The notes under the pieces were generated by a model. It was not told where the DNA came from, searched no databases, and worked only from the letters and a program-made list of their open reading frames with translations. Both the position numbers and the translations under genes were made by a program. DNA of 64,000 nucleotides. Source: an uncultured Flavobacteriales bacterium. GTDB taxonomy: Bacteria > Bacteroidota > Bacteroidia > Flavobacteriales_D > Sanyastnellaceae. The stretch spans positions 42,299 to 106,298 of the forward strand of contig CALJKR010000072.1 in NCBI GenBank assembly GCA_937974555.1. Direction: 5' to 3'. Below are positions 33,362 to 42,652 of this stretch, one piece after another; position 1 is the first letter of the stretch; the number at the start of each line of letters is the position of its first letter.

Positions 33362-34462
33362 ATGTCATTAAAATGCGGTATCGTTGGATTGCCCAATGTT
33401 GGAAAATCCACTCTCTTTAATTGTCTTTCCAATGCGAAAGCTCAGGCAGCAAATTTTCCTTTTTGCACCATTGAACCTAACGTGGGCACGATCACCGTTC
33501 CTGACGAAAGATTATCCCAGCTGGCAGAGCTCATTACTCCAGAAAGAATTGTTCCTACAACAATCGAAATTGTAGATATCGCAGGTCTCGTAAAAGGGGC
33601 AAGCAAAGGGGAAGGTTTGGGAAATAAATTCTTATCCAATATCAGAGAAACGGATGCCATTATCCACGTATTAAGATGCTTTGAAGATCCCAATGTTGTG
33701 CACGTGGATGGAAGCGTAGATCCCGTGCGTGATAAAGAAATCATTGACATCGAACTTCAATTGAAAGATCTTGAAGGGGTAGAGGCTCGTTTTCAAAAGG
33801 TGGCCAAAGCTGCTAAAACGGGTGACAAAGATGCCAAAAAAACTTTTGATTTTTTGACCAGAATCAAGGAGGCTTTGGAGCAAGGAAAGAGCGCCAGGGT
33901 GGTGGTTCCAGAAAATGATGATGAAGAGAAATTAATGAAGGATCTTCAGTTGTTGACTTCTAAACCTGTGATGTATGTATGCAATGTTGAGGAATCTTCT
34001 GTACAAACCGGAAATGCTCATGTAGAACGTGTGAAAGAAGCGGTAAAGGACGAGAATGCAGAAGTTATCATCATCGGCGCTGCCATTGAAGCGGACATCG
34101 CTTCCTTGGAAACCTTTGAAGAAAGACAAATGTTTTTGCAAGACTTGGGATTGGAACAACCTGGCGTTTCTAAACTGATCAAAGCAGCTTACGATTTATT
34201 GAATCTTCAAACCTATTTCACCGCCGGAGTTAAAGAGGTGCGTGCTTGGACCATTCACAAAGGAGATACCGCTCCTCAAGCTGCAGGTGTTATTCACTCT
34301 GATTTCGAAAAGGGTTTTATTCGCGCTGAAGTAATCAAATTCAACGATTATATCCAATATAAGTCTGAACCTGCTGTTAAAGAAGCCGGAAAAATGGGGG
34401 TCGAAGGAAAGGAATATGTTGTTCAAGATGGGGACATCATGCATTTCCGATTCAATGTATAA
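33362..34462 (+). CDS. ychF: Ribosome-binding ATPase YchF (OLA1 family)
   Basis: 366 residues, the usual length. The P-loop GLPNVGKST is at residues 9-17, followed by FPFCTIEPNVG and DIAGLVKGASKGEGLGN, the YchF switch signatures. The coiled-coil insert lies at ~125-200 and the TGS domain at the C-terminus (FFAG-like YFTAGVKEVRAWTI, EYVVQDGDIMHFRFNV). YchF hydrolyses ATP rather than GTP and acts on ribosomes and stress responses. It overlaps the start of the next lipoprotein gene by 8 bases. Confidence 0.97.
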   Translation: MSLKCGIVGLPNVGKSTLFNCLSNAKAQAANFPFCTIEPNVGTITVPDERLSQLAELITPERIVPTTIEIVDIAGLVKGASKGEGLGNKFLSNIRETDAIIHVLRCFEDPNVVHVDGSVDPVRDKEIIDIELQLKDLEGVEARFQKVAKAAKTGDKDAKKTFDFLTRIKEALEQGKSARVVVPENDDEEKLMKDLQLLTSKPVMYVCNVEESSVQTGNAHVERVKEAVKDENAEVIIIGAAIEADIASLETFEERQMFLQDLGLEQPGVSKLIKAAYDLLNLQTYFTAGVKEVRAWTIHKGDTAPQAAGVIHSDFEKGFIRAEVIKFNDYIQYKSEPAVKEAGKMGVEGKEYVVQDGDIMHFRFNV

Positions 34463-34877
34463 AAGTTTCTTTGGATCAATCGTTTTCTTCTGTTTCCTCG
34501 GATGCAGCAATAAGCCAGACATTCAGGGAGAAATAACACAGATCATGCAACGCCAAACGGATGCTTGGAATGCGCGTGACATTGATGGGTTTATGCAACC
34601 ATATTGGCACAATGACTCTCTTCGATTTATGGGGAAGTCTGGGGTGACTTTGGGTTGGAATGCCACATTAAATCGTTACAAGAAAAATTACAAGCCTGAA
34701 GACATGGGGACATTGAAGTTCACAAATCTTCATTTCGATCCAATCAAAGGTGAGAATGCTTGGGTGGATGGCCGTTGGACACTCTACAGATCCAACGATA
34801 CATTGTCGGGTTATTTCACTTTGCTCTGGAAACGTATAGACAATAACTGGCAAATTGTAGCGGATCATTCAAGTTGA
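34455..34877 (+). CDS. NTF2-like (DUF4440/SnoaL-type) lipoprotein
   Basis: 140 residues. A lipoprotein signal (IVFFCFLGC, lipidation at the Cys) is followed by an NTF2-fold domain: IMQRQTDAWNARDIDGFMQPYWHNDSLRF, WNATLNRYKKNY, ENAWVDGRWTLYR and GYFTLLWKRIDNNWQIVADHSS are typical of DUF4440 proteins. No catalytic role can be assigned. The ATG at 34455 overlaps the ychF stop and begins the signal; the upstream frame to 34416 is inside ychF. Confidence 0.82.
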   Translation: MYKSFFGSIVFFCFLGCSNKPDIQGEITQIMQRQTDAWNARDIDGFMQPYWHNDSLRFMGKSGVTLGWNATLNRYKKNYKPEDMGTLKFTNLHFDPIKGENAWVDGRWTLYRSNDTLSGYFTLLWKRIDNNWQIVADHSS

Positions 34878-34878
34878 T

Positions 34879-35559
34879 ATGGATACTCCTTTGACTTTTA
34901 CTATCATCGGCATTACCGTGCTTATTTCTTATCTGGCATTTGAAAGAAGAGATTGGTTCAATCGTTTGGCTTTTCATCCCTACGTTGTTTTTCAAAACAA
35001 GGAATGGGACCGCTTAATCGGTCACACTTTTGTCCATGCAGATTGGATGCACTTGGGTTTTAATATGTATACATTTTATTCCTTTGGGCAAATTCTCGAA
35101 ACCGTTTTGACGCACCCCAACATGCTTCAGAGATTCCATCCCGACATGAACATGTGGTCGCCTTTAACGGGAAAGGTTTTTTTTGTACTCCTTTATTTCA
35201 TCGGTGCTGTGATTGCCTCTTTGCCCAGTTTAAAAAAGTATCGATACCAATATGCGTACAGAAGTGTAGGTGCCTCCGGTGGCGTTAGCGCTGTTATGAT
35301 GGCATTCATGATTTTATTCCCAACCATGGATGTGGGCTTTATGATGCTGATTCCAATGCCTGCATGGATTGGGGCCATGGTCTTCTTGGGCTTAGAGCAT
35401 TACTTCAGTAAAAAGGGACAAGGTCCAATCGCCCACGATGCGCATATTTATGGCGCATTGGGTGGTCTTCTAATCGTAGGCATTTGGGACTACCATTTCT
35501 ATATCGACTTTGTTCAAGCCGTGTCTCAACAAATTTCCAATTTCTTTTTTCGGTCCTGA
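34879..35559 (+). CDS. Rhomboid family intramembrane serine protease
   Basis: 226 residues with about six membrane segments. The catalytic Ser lies in GASGG (near residue 133) and the His in AHIYGALGG (near residue 188). The L1-type motif HTFVHADWMHLGFNMYTFYSFG also fits. It cleaves membrane proteins within or near the bilayer; its substrates are unknown. It begins 1 base after the preceding lipoprotein stop and its end overlaps the convergent bPH gene by 34 bases. Confidence 0.9.
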   Translation: MDTPLTFTIIGITVLISYLAFERRDWFNRLAFHPYVVFQNKEWDRLIGHTFVHADWMHLGFNMYTFYSFGQILETVLTHPNMLQRFHPDMNMWSPLTGKVFFVLLYFIGAVIASLPSLKKYRYQYAYRSVGASGGVSAVMMAFMILFPTMDVGFMMLIPMPAWIGAMVFLGLEHYFSKKGQGPIAHDAHIYGALGGLLIVGIWDYHFYIDFVQAVSQQISNFFFRS

Positions 35560-35933
35560 ACTTCAGCTATAAATTCTTCGCGATTTTTAGGTGATATCAA
35601 TACATACCCCCATTTGTCATAATGAATAGCAATTCGTTTCAAAGATGCCGCGGGCGAACTCAATGGATTGTTACTTAATTCCATTTTACGAATACTCGTC
35701 AAAGCTATTTTTCTGTAGCGAACAGGTCCCATGTAAATCGTAAGATTCTCCTCATCCAATTCATATCGTATTCGAACCACGAAAAAGTAAATCAGAATGG
35801 CAAGGGAGAAATGAGTCACCAAGAAAATGGTGGACATCTCACCCGCCATGAAAATGCCCTGACCAATGATCAGGGCATAAACGGGTATCCATATTCCCCA
35901 AGAAATAGCACTGGGGTAGATGATTTTATTCAT
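35526..35933 (-). CDS. Bacterial PH-domain membrane protein
   Basis: 135 residues with two membrane segments (residues ~10-30 and 37-53) followed by a bPH-like domain: IRYELDEENLTIYMGPVRYRKIALTSIRKMELSNNPLSS and GYVLISPKNREEFIAEV. Function unknown. It starts 8 bases inside clpC and is probably co-transcribed with it. Confidence 0.75.
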   Translation of the reverse strand: MNKIIYPSAISWGIWIPVYALIIGQGIFMAGEMSTIFLVTHFSLAILIYFFVVRIRYELDEENLTIYMGPVRYRKIALTSIRKMELSNNPLSSPAASLKRIAIHYDKWGYVLISPKNREEFIAEVQDRKKKLEIC

Positions 35934-38481
35934 TCTCCTTTTTGTTGACTTTCATCACAATCTTAGATTCTTCGTTGTCAAAATCAACAACCAAAGTATC
36001 GCCTTCTTTTAAGTTGGAGTTGATGATTTCTTCTGCGATGGGATCTTCCAAGTATTTCTGAATCGATCGACGCAATGGTCTTGCTCCATATTTCTCATCG
36101 TAGCCTTTGTCGGCAATGAAATCTTTGGCTACATCAGTCAACTCTATCTTATATCCCAAATCGGTGATGCGATGGAATAACTTGGCCAATTCGATGTCGA
36201 TGATTTGATGAATGTGCTCTTTTTTCAATGGATTAAATACAACCAAGTCATCCACACGATTCAAGAATTCAGGAGCAAAGGCTTTTCTCAATGCCGCTTC
36301 GATGATTCCCTTGCGATCTTGCTCCTCAGCAGATGCTCTTGAAGAAGTGCCGAAACCAACACCCGAACCAAAATCTTGCAATTGTCTTGCACCAATATTG
36401 GAAGTCATGATGATCACTGTATTCTTAAAGTCAATCTTTCTTCCCAAACTATCGGTCATCTGACCATCATCCAAAGCTTGCAACAACAAATTGAAAACAT
36501 CAGGATGCGCCTTTTCTACTTCATCCAACAATACTATAGAGTAGGGACGACGTCTCACTTTTTCAGTCAACTGTCCACCTTCTTCATAACCCACATATCC
36601 GGGAGGCGCTCCAATCAATCTGGATACAGCAAATTTCTCCATGTACTCGGACATGTCAATTCGGATCAGTGAATCTTCTGTATCAAATAAAAACTTAGCC
36701 AATTCTTTGGCCAATTGCGTCTTTCCAACGCCGGTAGGTCCCAAGAACAAAAACGAACCAATGGGACGATTGGGATCTTTCAATCCCGCGCGGTTTCGTT
36801 TGATGGCACGAACCACTTTTTTAATGGCCTCATCCTGTCCAATAACCTTTCCTTCCAATTCCAAATCCATCTTGGCCAATCTTCCACTTTCTTTCTCTGC
36901 AACACGATTAACGGGAATTCCAGTCATCATCGATACTACCTCTTCAACATGAGATTCAGTTACCGTTACACGATGGGTTTTGGCATCCTGCTCCCATTGA
37001 TTTTTGGCTGCATCCAATCGCTCATTCAATTGTTTTTCTTTGTCACGCAATTTGGCCGCTTCTTCGTACTTCTGACTTTTAACCACTTGAGATTTCTCTA
37101 CTTTCACTTCCTCAATGGCTTTTTCTATCTCAATGATCTCTTGTGGAACTTGGATATTGCTCAAGTGAACCCTTGAACCAACTTCATCTAAAGCATCAAT
37201 GGCCTTGTCTGGAAGATGACGGTCTGTGATATAACGTGACGTCAAGCGAACACAAGCTTCAATGGCTTGATCCGTATAACTCACACTGTGGTGCTCTTCA
37301 TATTTGTCTTTGATGTTATTCAAAATTTGAATGGTCTCATCAATGGTGGTGGGATCAACAACAACCTTCTGAAAACGACGCTCTAAAGCCCCGTCTTTCT
37401 CAATGTATTGACGATACTCATCCAATGTAGTAGCGCCAATGCATTGAATTTCACCTCTGGCCAAAGCGGGCTTGAACATGTTACTTGCATCCAAAGATCC
37501 ACTGGCTCCACCAGCACCTACAATGGTGTGAATTTCATCAATGAATAGAATGACATCGGGAGATTTCTCCAATTCATTCATCAACGCTTTCATTCGCTCT
37601 TCAAATTGACCACGGTATTTGGTTCCAGCTACCAATGAAGCCACATCCAAGGTTACCACTCGTTTGCCAAAAAGAACACGACTCACTTTTTTCTGTACAA
37701 TGCGAATAGCCAAACCTTCTGCAATGGCTGATTTACCCACACCAGGTTCTCCAATCAGAATCGGATTATTTTTCTTTCTACGTGACAACACTTGACTTAC
37801 ACGCTCAATTTCTTTCTCACGTCCTACGATGGGATCCAACTTACCATCTTCAGCCATCTTGGTTAAATCACGACCAAAGTTATCCAATACCGGCGTTTTG
37901 CTTTTGGAATCACCCTGACGTTTGGCTGAAGAGCCGGTTCCACCGGTAGCACCACTGCCCATGAATGGCTCGTCATCATCTTCCGATGGTGGAAACTCCG
38001 CCCGCGGAGAATTCAAAGGAGTGTCGCTGGGAGCATCCAAACCTTCAGATGCAATAAGCTCTTCTCTGACGGAACGATAATCAATAGAGGCACTCGCCAA
38101 AGTGCGCGTAGCAGCATTGTCGTTGTCTTTTAAGATACTCAACAACAAATGCTCCGTTCCAACCAAAGTGGCTCGAAAATTTTTGGCTTCCAAATAAGTC
38201 AATTTCAAAATTCGCTCTGCCTGTGTAGTCAAAGGAATACTCTGATAAACCTGGTTGCTTTGACCTACTGAAGCCAATCGCATGGTCGACTCAATTTGCT
38301 TGCGCAAGTGAGCCAAGTCTACATTCAATCGCTTCAATAAGGTAGCAGCCAAACTCTCTCCCTCACGAATAATACCCAACATCAAATGCTCTGGACCAAT
38401 GTATGAATGACCCAAACGCAATGCCTCTTCACGGCTGAAAGAAATAACATCTTTAACCTGTGGTGAAAACTTTGCCTCCAT
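35926..38481 (-). CDS. clpC: ATP-dependent Clp protease ATP-binding subunit ClpC
   Basis: 851 residues. Two Clp N-terminal repeats (FSREEALRLGHSYIGPEHLMLGI and the second at ~85), first AAA+ domain with GEPGVGKS and IDEIHTI, a UVR/coiled-coil middle region (KSQKYEEAAKLRDKEKQLNERL), second AAA+ domain with GPTGVGKT and LLDEVEKAH, and a C-terminal D2-small domain. ClpC unfolds substrates for ClpP. The leader has a real Shine-Dalgarno (AAGGAG at 38490-38495, 8 bases from the ATG), rare among genes here, and a TAATTTTG box at 38512-38519. It diverges from gyrA across a region with DnaA boxes. Confidence 0.97.
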   Translation of the reverse strand: MEAKFSPQVKDVISFSREEALRLGHSYIGPEHLMLGIIREGESLAATLLKRLNVDLAHLRKQIESTMRLASVGQSNQVYQSIPLTTQAERILKLTYLEAKNFRATLVGTEHLLLSILKDNDNAATRTLASASIDYRSVREELIASEGLDAPSDTPLNSPRAEFPPSEDDDEPFMGSGATGGTGSSAKRQGDSKSKTPVLDNFGRDLTKMAEDGKLDPIVGREKEIERVSQVLSRRKKNNPILIGEPGVGKSAIAEGLAIRIVQKKVSRVLFGKRVVTLDVASLVAGTKYRGQFEERMKALMNELEKSPDVILFIDEIHTIVGAGGASGSLDASNMFKPALARGEIQCIGATTLDEYRQYIEKDGALERRFQKVVVDPTTIDETIQILNNIKDKYEEHHSVSYTDQAIEACVRLTSRYITDRHLPDKAIDALDEVGSRVHLSNIQVPQEIIEIEKAIEEVKVEKSQVVKSQKYEEAAKLRDKEKQLNERLDAAKNQWEQDAKTHRVTVTESHVEEVVSMMTGIPVNRVAEKESGRLAKMDLELEGKVIGQDEAIKKVVRAIKRNRAGLKDPNRPIGSFLFLGPTGVGKTQLAKELAKFLFDTEDSLIRIDMSEYMEKFAVSRLIGAPPGYVGYEEGGQLTEKVRRRPYSIVLLDEVEKAHPDVFNLLLQALDDGQMTDSLGRKIDFKNTVIIMTSNIGARQLQDFGSGVGFGTSSRASAEEQDRKGIIEAALRKAFAPEFLNRVDDLVVFNPLKKEHIHQIIDIELAKLFHRITDLGYKIELTDVAKDFIADKGYDEKYGARPLRRSIQKYLEDPIAEEIINSNLKEGDTLVVDFDNEESKIVMKVNKKENE

Positions 38482-38489
38482 GCGCTTTA

Positions 38490-38519
38490 CTCCTTAATTT
38501 TTTATTTGAACCAAAATTA
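38490..38519 (-). promoter_or_regulatory. clpC leader: -7 box and Shine-Dalgarno
   Basis: On the minus strand TAATTTTG (38512-38519) matches TAnnTTTG, and AAGGAG (38490-38495) sits 8 bases before the ATG at 38481. A clear Shine-Dalgarno is unusual in this window and implies strong translation. Confidence 0.55.
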
Positions 38520-38557
38520 TTCTTTTGGTTTGAAACGAGAAGATATCCTAACAATAA

Positions 38558-38589
38558 TTATCCACACAAATTTGTGTGAATGTGGATAA
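38558..38589. promoter_or_regulatory. Two inverted consensus DnaA boxes around a 16-bp palindrome
   Basis: TTATCCACA at 38558-38566 and its exact complement at 38581-38589 are consensus DnaA boxes in inverted orientation. Between and overlapping the first is a perfect 16-base palindrome (CACACAAA and its complement, 38563-38578). The cluster lies in the clpC/gyrA divergent gap, about 95 bases upstream of gyrA. Confidence 0.65.
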
Positions 38590-38609
38590 AACCTAGGGGG
38601 TGAAAAGCG

Positions 38610-38638
38610 TTGAATTCACAAGGCATTGATTAAATTCG
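38610..38638 (+). promoter_or_regulatory. Possible gyrA promoter
   Basis: TTG at 38610-38612 and TAAATTCG at 38631-38638 (one mismatch to TAnnTTTG) are separated by 18 bases, within the usual -33/-7 spacing. The gyrA ATG is at 38683. Confidence 0.35.
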
Positions 38639-38682
38639 CGTGCTACCCCAAATGGGTGGTGCATTGAGAAAAAACAAGAATT

Positions 38683-41229
38683 ATGGAAGGAGAAAAAATA
38701 GTCCGGATTAACATCGAAGAGGAAATGAAAACTGCATACATCGATTACTCGATGTCTGTTATTGTTGGTCGTGCTCTTCCTGATGTTCGTGATGGTCTTA
38801 AACCCGTTCACCGTCGTGTGTTGTATGGTATGCTTGATTTGGGCGTTTTGTCCAATCGTCCATACAAGAAATCCGCTCGTATCGTAGGGGAAGTTTTGGG
38901 TAAGTATCACCCACACGGTGACAGCTCAGTGTATGATACCATGGTGCGTATGGCCCAAGATTGGAGTTTGCGCTATCCATTGGTAGATGGTCAAGGAAAC
39001 TTTGGAAGTATGGACGGTGATAATGCCGCCGCTATGCGTTATACCGAAGCGCGTTTGAGAAAAATCGCGGAAGAACTTTTAGAAGATTTGGACAAAGAGA
39101 CGGTTGATTTTCAACCCAACTTTGACGATAGCTTGCAAGAGCCAACGGTGATGCCAGCCAAAATTCCCAATCTGTTGATCAACGGTGCTTCCGGAATTGC
39201 AGTGGGTATGGCTACCAACATGGCTCCGCACAACTTAACCGAAGTGTGTGATGCCACCATGGCTTACATCGATAACAATGAAATCACAGTGGATGAATTG
39301 ATGGAATTTGTCAAGGCTCCTGACTTCCCAACGGGAGGTGTGATTCATGGCGTTGACGGGGTGAAATCGGCATACATGACCGGTCGCGGTAGAGTAGTGC
39401 TCCGTGCCCGTGCTCGAATTGAAGAGGTAGACAATCGTGAATGTATCATTGTCGACCAAATTCCATATCAGGTCAACAAGGCGGATATGATCAAACGCAC
39501 TTGGGAGTTGGTGCAAGAAGGTAAAATTGAAGGCATCTCAGAAATCCGTGACGAATCGGACAGAAATGGAGTTCGTGTGGTTTACGAAACCAAACGTGAC
39601 GCCATCACCAATGTCGTATTGAACAACTTGTATAAATACACCGCGCTTCAAACTTCCTTCTCCATCAACAACATTGCTTTGGTGAAGGGTCGTCCTGAAG
39701 CGTTGGGTTTGAAAGACATGATCAGCTTGTTCGTGGAGCATCGCCACGAAGTGGTCACCCGTCGTACCAAATATGAATTAAGAAAAGCAGAAGAGCGTGC
39801 CCACATTTTAGAAGGTTACTTGATTGCCTTGGATCACATCGATGAAGTCATCAAATTGATCCGTGCATCTCAGACACCAGACGAAGCGCGTGAGGGATTG
39901 ATGTCCAAATTTGGATTGAGTGAAATTCAATCTCGCGCCATTTTGGATATGCGTCTTCAAAGATTAACCGGATTGGAGCGAGATAAAATCAAAGCAGAGT
40001 ATGATGAGTTGATGGCTTTTATTAAGAAGTTGAAAGAAATCTTGGGAAGTGAAGTGCTTCGAATGGGAATCATCAAGGATGAAATGCTTTACCTCAAAGA
40101 GAAATTTGGAGATGCTCGTCGTTCAGTGATTGAATTTTCTTCAGCTGACCTCAGCATCGAAGACATGATTCCGGATGAGTCGATGGTGGTGACCATTACC
40201 CATGCAGGATATATCAAAAGAACCAATCTTGCCGAATACAGAGCGCAATCTCGCGGTGGAGTGGGTTCCAAAGGAACTTCAGCCAGACAAGAGGACTTTG
40301 TTAAAGATATCTTCACCGCAACAAACCACGATTGGTTATTGATTTTCACCAAAAAAGGAAGATGTTTCTGGATGCGTGTATTCGAAATTCCAGAAGGAGC
40401 AAAAACTTCCAAAGGAAGAGCAATTCAAAACTTGCTACAAATCGAACAAGACGATACTGTTTTGGCATATATCCCAACCAAGGACTTGATGAACGAGGAA
40501 TATGTAAGTAAAAACTTCGTTATTCTTTGTACCAAACAAGGATTGATCAAAAAGACCTTGCTTCAAGCTTATGCTCGTCCAAGATCTTCGGGTATCAATG
40601 CCATTACCATTGTAGATGGCGATGAATTGTTAGAAGCAAAATTGACCAATGGAAATTGTGAGATTTTGATGGGAACCCGTGAAGGTAAAGCCATCCGCTT
40701 CAATGAGAACACGGTTCGTGCGGTAGGAAGAACAGCCCAAGGGGTCAAAGCCGTTACTTTAGGAAGCGCCAAAGATGAAGTAATCGGTATGGTTTGCGTG
40801 GAAAATGCAGACCGTGACATCCTGGTTATCTCGGACAAAGGGTATGGTAAGCGATCTTCATTAGAGGATTATCGCATCACCAACCGCGGTGGTAAAGGGG
40901 TTAAAACCATTAACATTACCGAGAAAACAGGAGATTTGATTGCAATTTTAGCGGTTGACAACGAGCTGGACTTCATGATCATCAACAAATCCGGTATCAC
41001 CATTCGCTTAAGAGTAGAAGACTTGCGCGTGATGGGTAGAGCAACCCAAGGCGTGCGTTTGATCAGCCTGAGAGGAAGTGACGAGATTGCAGCTGTAACA
41101 GCAGTAATCAAAGACGAAGAGGAAGAAGAAAGATCATCAGACATCGTCATGGAAAGCGATAGCAGTATCGAAGCCAGTGCCGATTCCTCTGATGTAGATG
41201 AATCAAATGAAGAAAATTCTGCGGAGTAA
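38683..41229 (+). CDS. gyrA: DNA gyrase subunit A
   Basis: 848 residues. The catalytic tyrosine is Tyr120 in AAAMRYTEARL. The quinolone-resistance region HPHGDSSVYD has Ser81 and Asp85, the susceptible-type residues. The C-terminal beta-pinwheel follows a GyrA-box variant (QSRGGVG in place of QRRGGKG). The protein ends in a long acidic tail (EEEEERSSD to ENSAE). With GyrB it introduces negative supercoils. It diverges from clpC, with DnaA boxes in between. No gyrB is in the window. Confidence 0.97.
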   Translation: MEGEKIVRINIEEEMKTAYIDYSMSVIVGRALPDVRDGLKPVHRRVLYGMLDLGVLSNRPYKKSARIVGEVLGKYHPHGDSSVYDTMVRMAQDWSLRYPLVDGQGNFGSMDGDNAAAMRYTEARLRKIAEELLEDLDKETVDFQPNFDDSLQEPTVMPAKIPNLLINGASGIAVGMATNMAPHNLTEVCDATMAYIDNNEITVDELMEFVKAPDFPTGGVIHGVDGVKSAYMTGRGRVVLRARARIEEVDNRECIIVDQIPYQVNKADMIKRTWELVQEGKIEGISEIRDESDRNGVRVVYETKRDAITNVVLNNLYKYTALQTSFSINNIALVKGRPEALGLKDMISLFVEHRHEVVTRRTKYELRKAEERAHILEGYLIALDHIDEVIKLIRASQTPDEAREGLMSKFGLSEIQSRAILDMRLQRLTGLERDKIKAEYDELMAFIKKLKEILGSEVLRMGIIKDEMLYLKEKFGDARRSVIEFSSADLSIEDMIPDESMVVTITHAGYIKRTNLAEYRAQSRGGVGSKGTSARQEDFVKDIFTATNHDWLLIFTKKGRCFWMRVFEIPEGAKTSKGRAIQNLLQIEQDDTVLAYIPTKDLMNEEYVSKNFVILCTKQGLIKKTLLQAYARPRSSGINAITIVDGDELLEAKLTNGNCEILMGTREGKAIRFNENTVRAVGRTAQGVKAVTLGSAKDEVIGMVCVENADRDILVISDKGYGKRSSLEDYRITNRGGKGVKTINITEKTGDLIAILAVDNELDFMIINKSGITIRLRVEDLRVMGRATQGVRLISLRGSDEIAAVTAVIKDEEEEERSSDIVMESDSSIEASADSSDVDESNEENSAE

Positions 41230-41304
41230 TTATGAAAAAATGAATTTCAATGCATCTAACTAAAAATGGCAAGGTGATTGAAATGAACAAGAAAAAATAA
41301 AAGC

Positions 41305-42420
41305 ATGAAAAAGTTAGTAATGATGGCCACCTTGTTGGTTGCAGGAATGGTCGCACAAGCACAACCCAAAGTGACCAGCGCTTACAATGCCAACAAAGAA
41401 GGAAAATTTGAAGATGCCAAGGGCTACATTGATGAAGCCTTAACTGATCCAAAAGCAACCGAAAAGGAAAAGTTTTGGAGATATAGAGGGAACATCTATG
41501 CCAACATCGTAAAAGACTCCGTGCTATTTGCCAAATATCCAGATGCTTTCAACATTTGTCTCGAGTCGTTTAAAAAGCAAATTGAAATTGACAAGAGAAA
41601 AGACTATTTACAAGATGTAGCTCAAGAATTGGACATCATCAAAGCGACAGTAGGTCAACGCGCAGAGAAAAAATACAAAGCCAATGATCTAGGAAGTGCT
41701 GGTGATCTATTCTTGAATATCGCACAGGTTTCTGCAGTTTATGGAGTTGTCGATACCGCTTTTTACTACAATGCCGCTTTTTGCCACCACAAAGCCAAAA
41801 TGTATGACAAAGCCAAAGTGGAATACAACACTTGCATTCAAAACAAATACAATCTTCGCGAATCGTATTTGGGAATCAGTGACATCCTAATTGCCGAAGG
41901 CAAAAAATCTGAGGCTGTTACTTTTTTGAGTGATGCGCGTAAATCTTTCCCAAAGGATGCTGAGCTTTTGCGTGCCGAGGTAAATATTTACATTGAAGAC
42001 AAGGACTATAAAAAAGCCCAGGATGTATTGAAGGCGTTGTCAGATACAGATCCAAACAACGAAAGCGTTTGGTTTGTATTGGGAGTAACCTTTGAAAAGG
42101 AAAATAATCCTGCGGAAGCCGAGAATAGTTACCTCAAAGCATTGGCCATCAAACCTGATTATTTTGATGCGGCGTACAATGCTGGAGCTTTGTACTACAA
42201 TAAAGCCGTTGAAAAGAATAAAGAGTGTGATGCGATTCCCATGAATCAAGCGGATAAATTCAACGCGTGTAAATCTGAATTGAAACCCATGTTTTTAAAA
42301 GCAGCTGAATATTTTGAAATTTGCTACAAGCAAGATTCAAACGATGCGCAATTGAAACAAGCATTAAAAGAATGTTATTTGAAAGGCGGACAAAAAGAGA
42401 AAGCCAATCAGTACAGATAA
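41305..42420 (+). CDS. Periplasmic/secreted tetratricopeptide repeat protein
   Basis: 371 residues. A signal peptide (MKKLVMMATLLVAGMVAQAQ) is followed by TPR helical hairpins throughout: NKEGKFEDAKGYIDEALTDP, AFCHHKAKMYDKAKVEYN, YIEDKDYKKAQDVLKALSDTDPNN, VTFEKENNPAEAENSYLKALAIKPDY. It is a scaffold-type protein of unknown partner. It lies 75 bases after gyrA and ends before a good terminator. Confidence 0.82.
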   Translation: MKKLVMMATLLVAGMVAQAQPKVTSAYNANKEGKFEDAKGYIDEALTDPKATEKEKFWRYRGNIYANIVKDSVLFAKYPDAFNICLESFKKQIEIDKRKDYLQDVAQELDIIKATVGQRAEKKYKANDLGSAGDLFLNIAQVSAVYGVVDTAFYYNAAFCHHKAKMYDKAKVEYNTCIQNKYNLRESYLGISDILIAEGKKSEAVTFLSDARKSFPKDAELLRAEVNIYIEDKDYKKAQDVLKALSDTDPNNESVWFVLGVTFEKENNPAEAENSYLKALAIKPDYFDAAYNAGALYYNKAVEKNKECDAIPMNQADKFNACKSELKPMFLKAAEYFEICYKQDSNDAQLKQALKECYLKGGQKEKANQYR

Positions 42421-42442
42421 ATAAACCAAATCGCTTACACAG

Positions 42443-42469
42443 AATGCCTCAGGAAACTGGGGCATTTTT
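42443..42469 (+). terminator. Terminator after the TPR gene
   Basis: Arms AATGCCTCAG and CTGGGGCATT (one G-T pair) around a GAAA loop, followed by TTT, 22 bases after the stop. The remaining ~140 bases to the parC terminator hold no gene, only an AT-rich stretch with a small palindrome (TTTACAT and its complement). Confidence 0.8.
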
Positions 42470-42610
42470 GTTTGTGGTCTGCGATGGAGGACTCCGAAAA
42501 TTACATGGATCCGAACTGTATATATTTTGATTGAAACATGATTTACCAATCTAGGGGATTCACTTTCAAGGAAATACAACTTTACATAATGTAAATTATG
42601 ATTTGAATAG

Positions 42611-42640
42611 GCAAAAAGAAAAGGGGGATTGATTCCCCCA
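42611..42640 (-). terminator. Terminator of the parE-parC operon
   Basis: Read on the minus strand, GGGGGA and TCCCCC form the stem and are followed by TTTTCTTTTT, 13 bases after the parC stop. Confidence 0.8.
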
Positions 42641-42652
42641 AGTTCTTATTCG

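Noticed and set aside
42511..42600. Small palindrome TTTACAT/ATGTAAA and AT-rich stretch between TPR and parC genes
   Set aside because: Short, and lying between two terminators with no gene to regulate.
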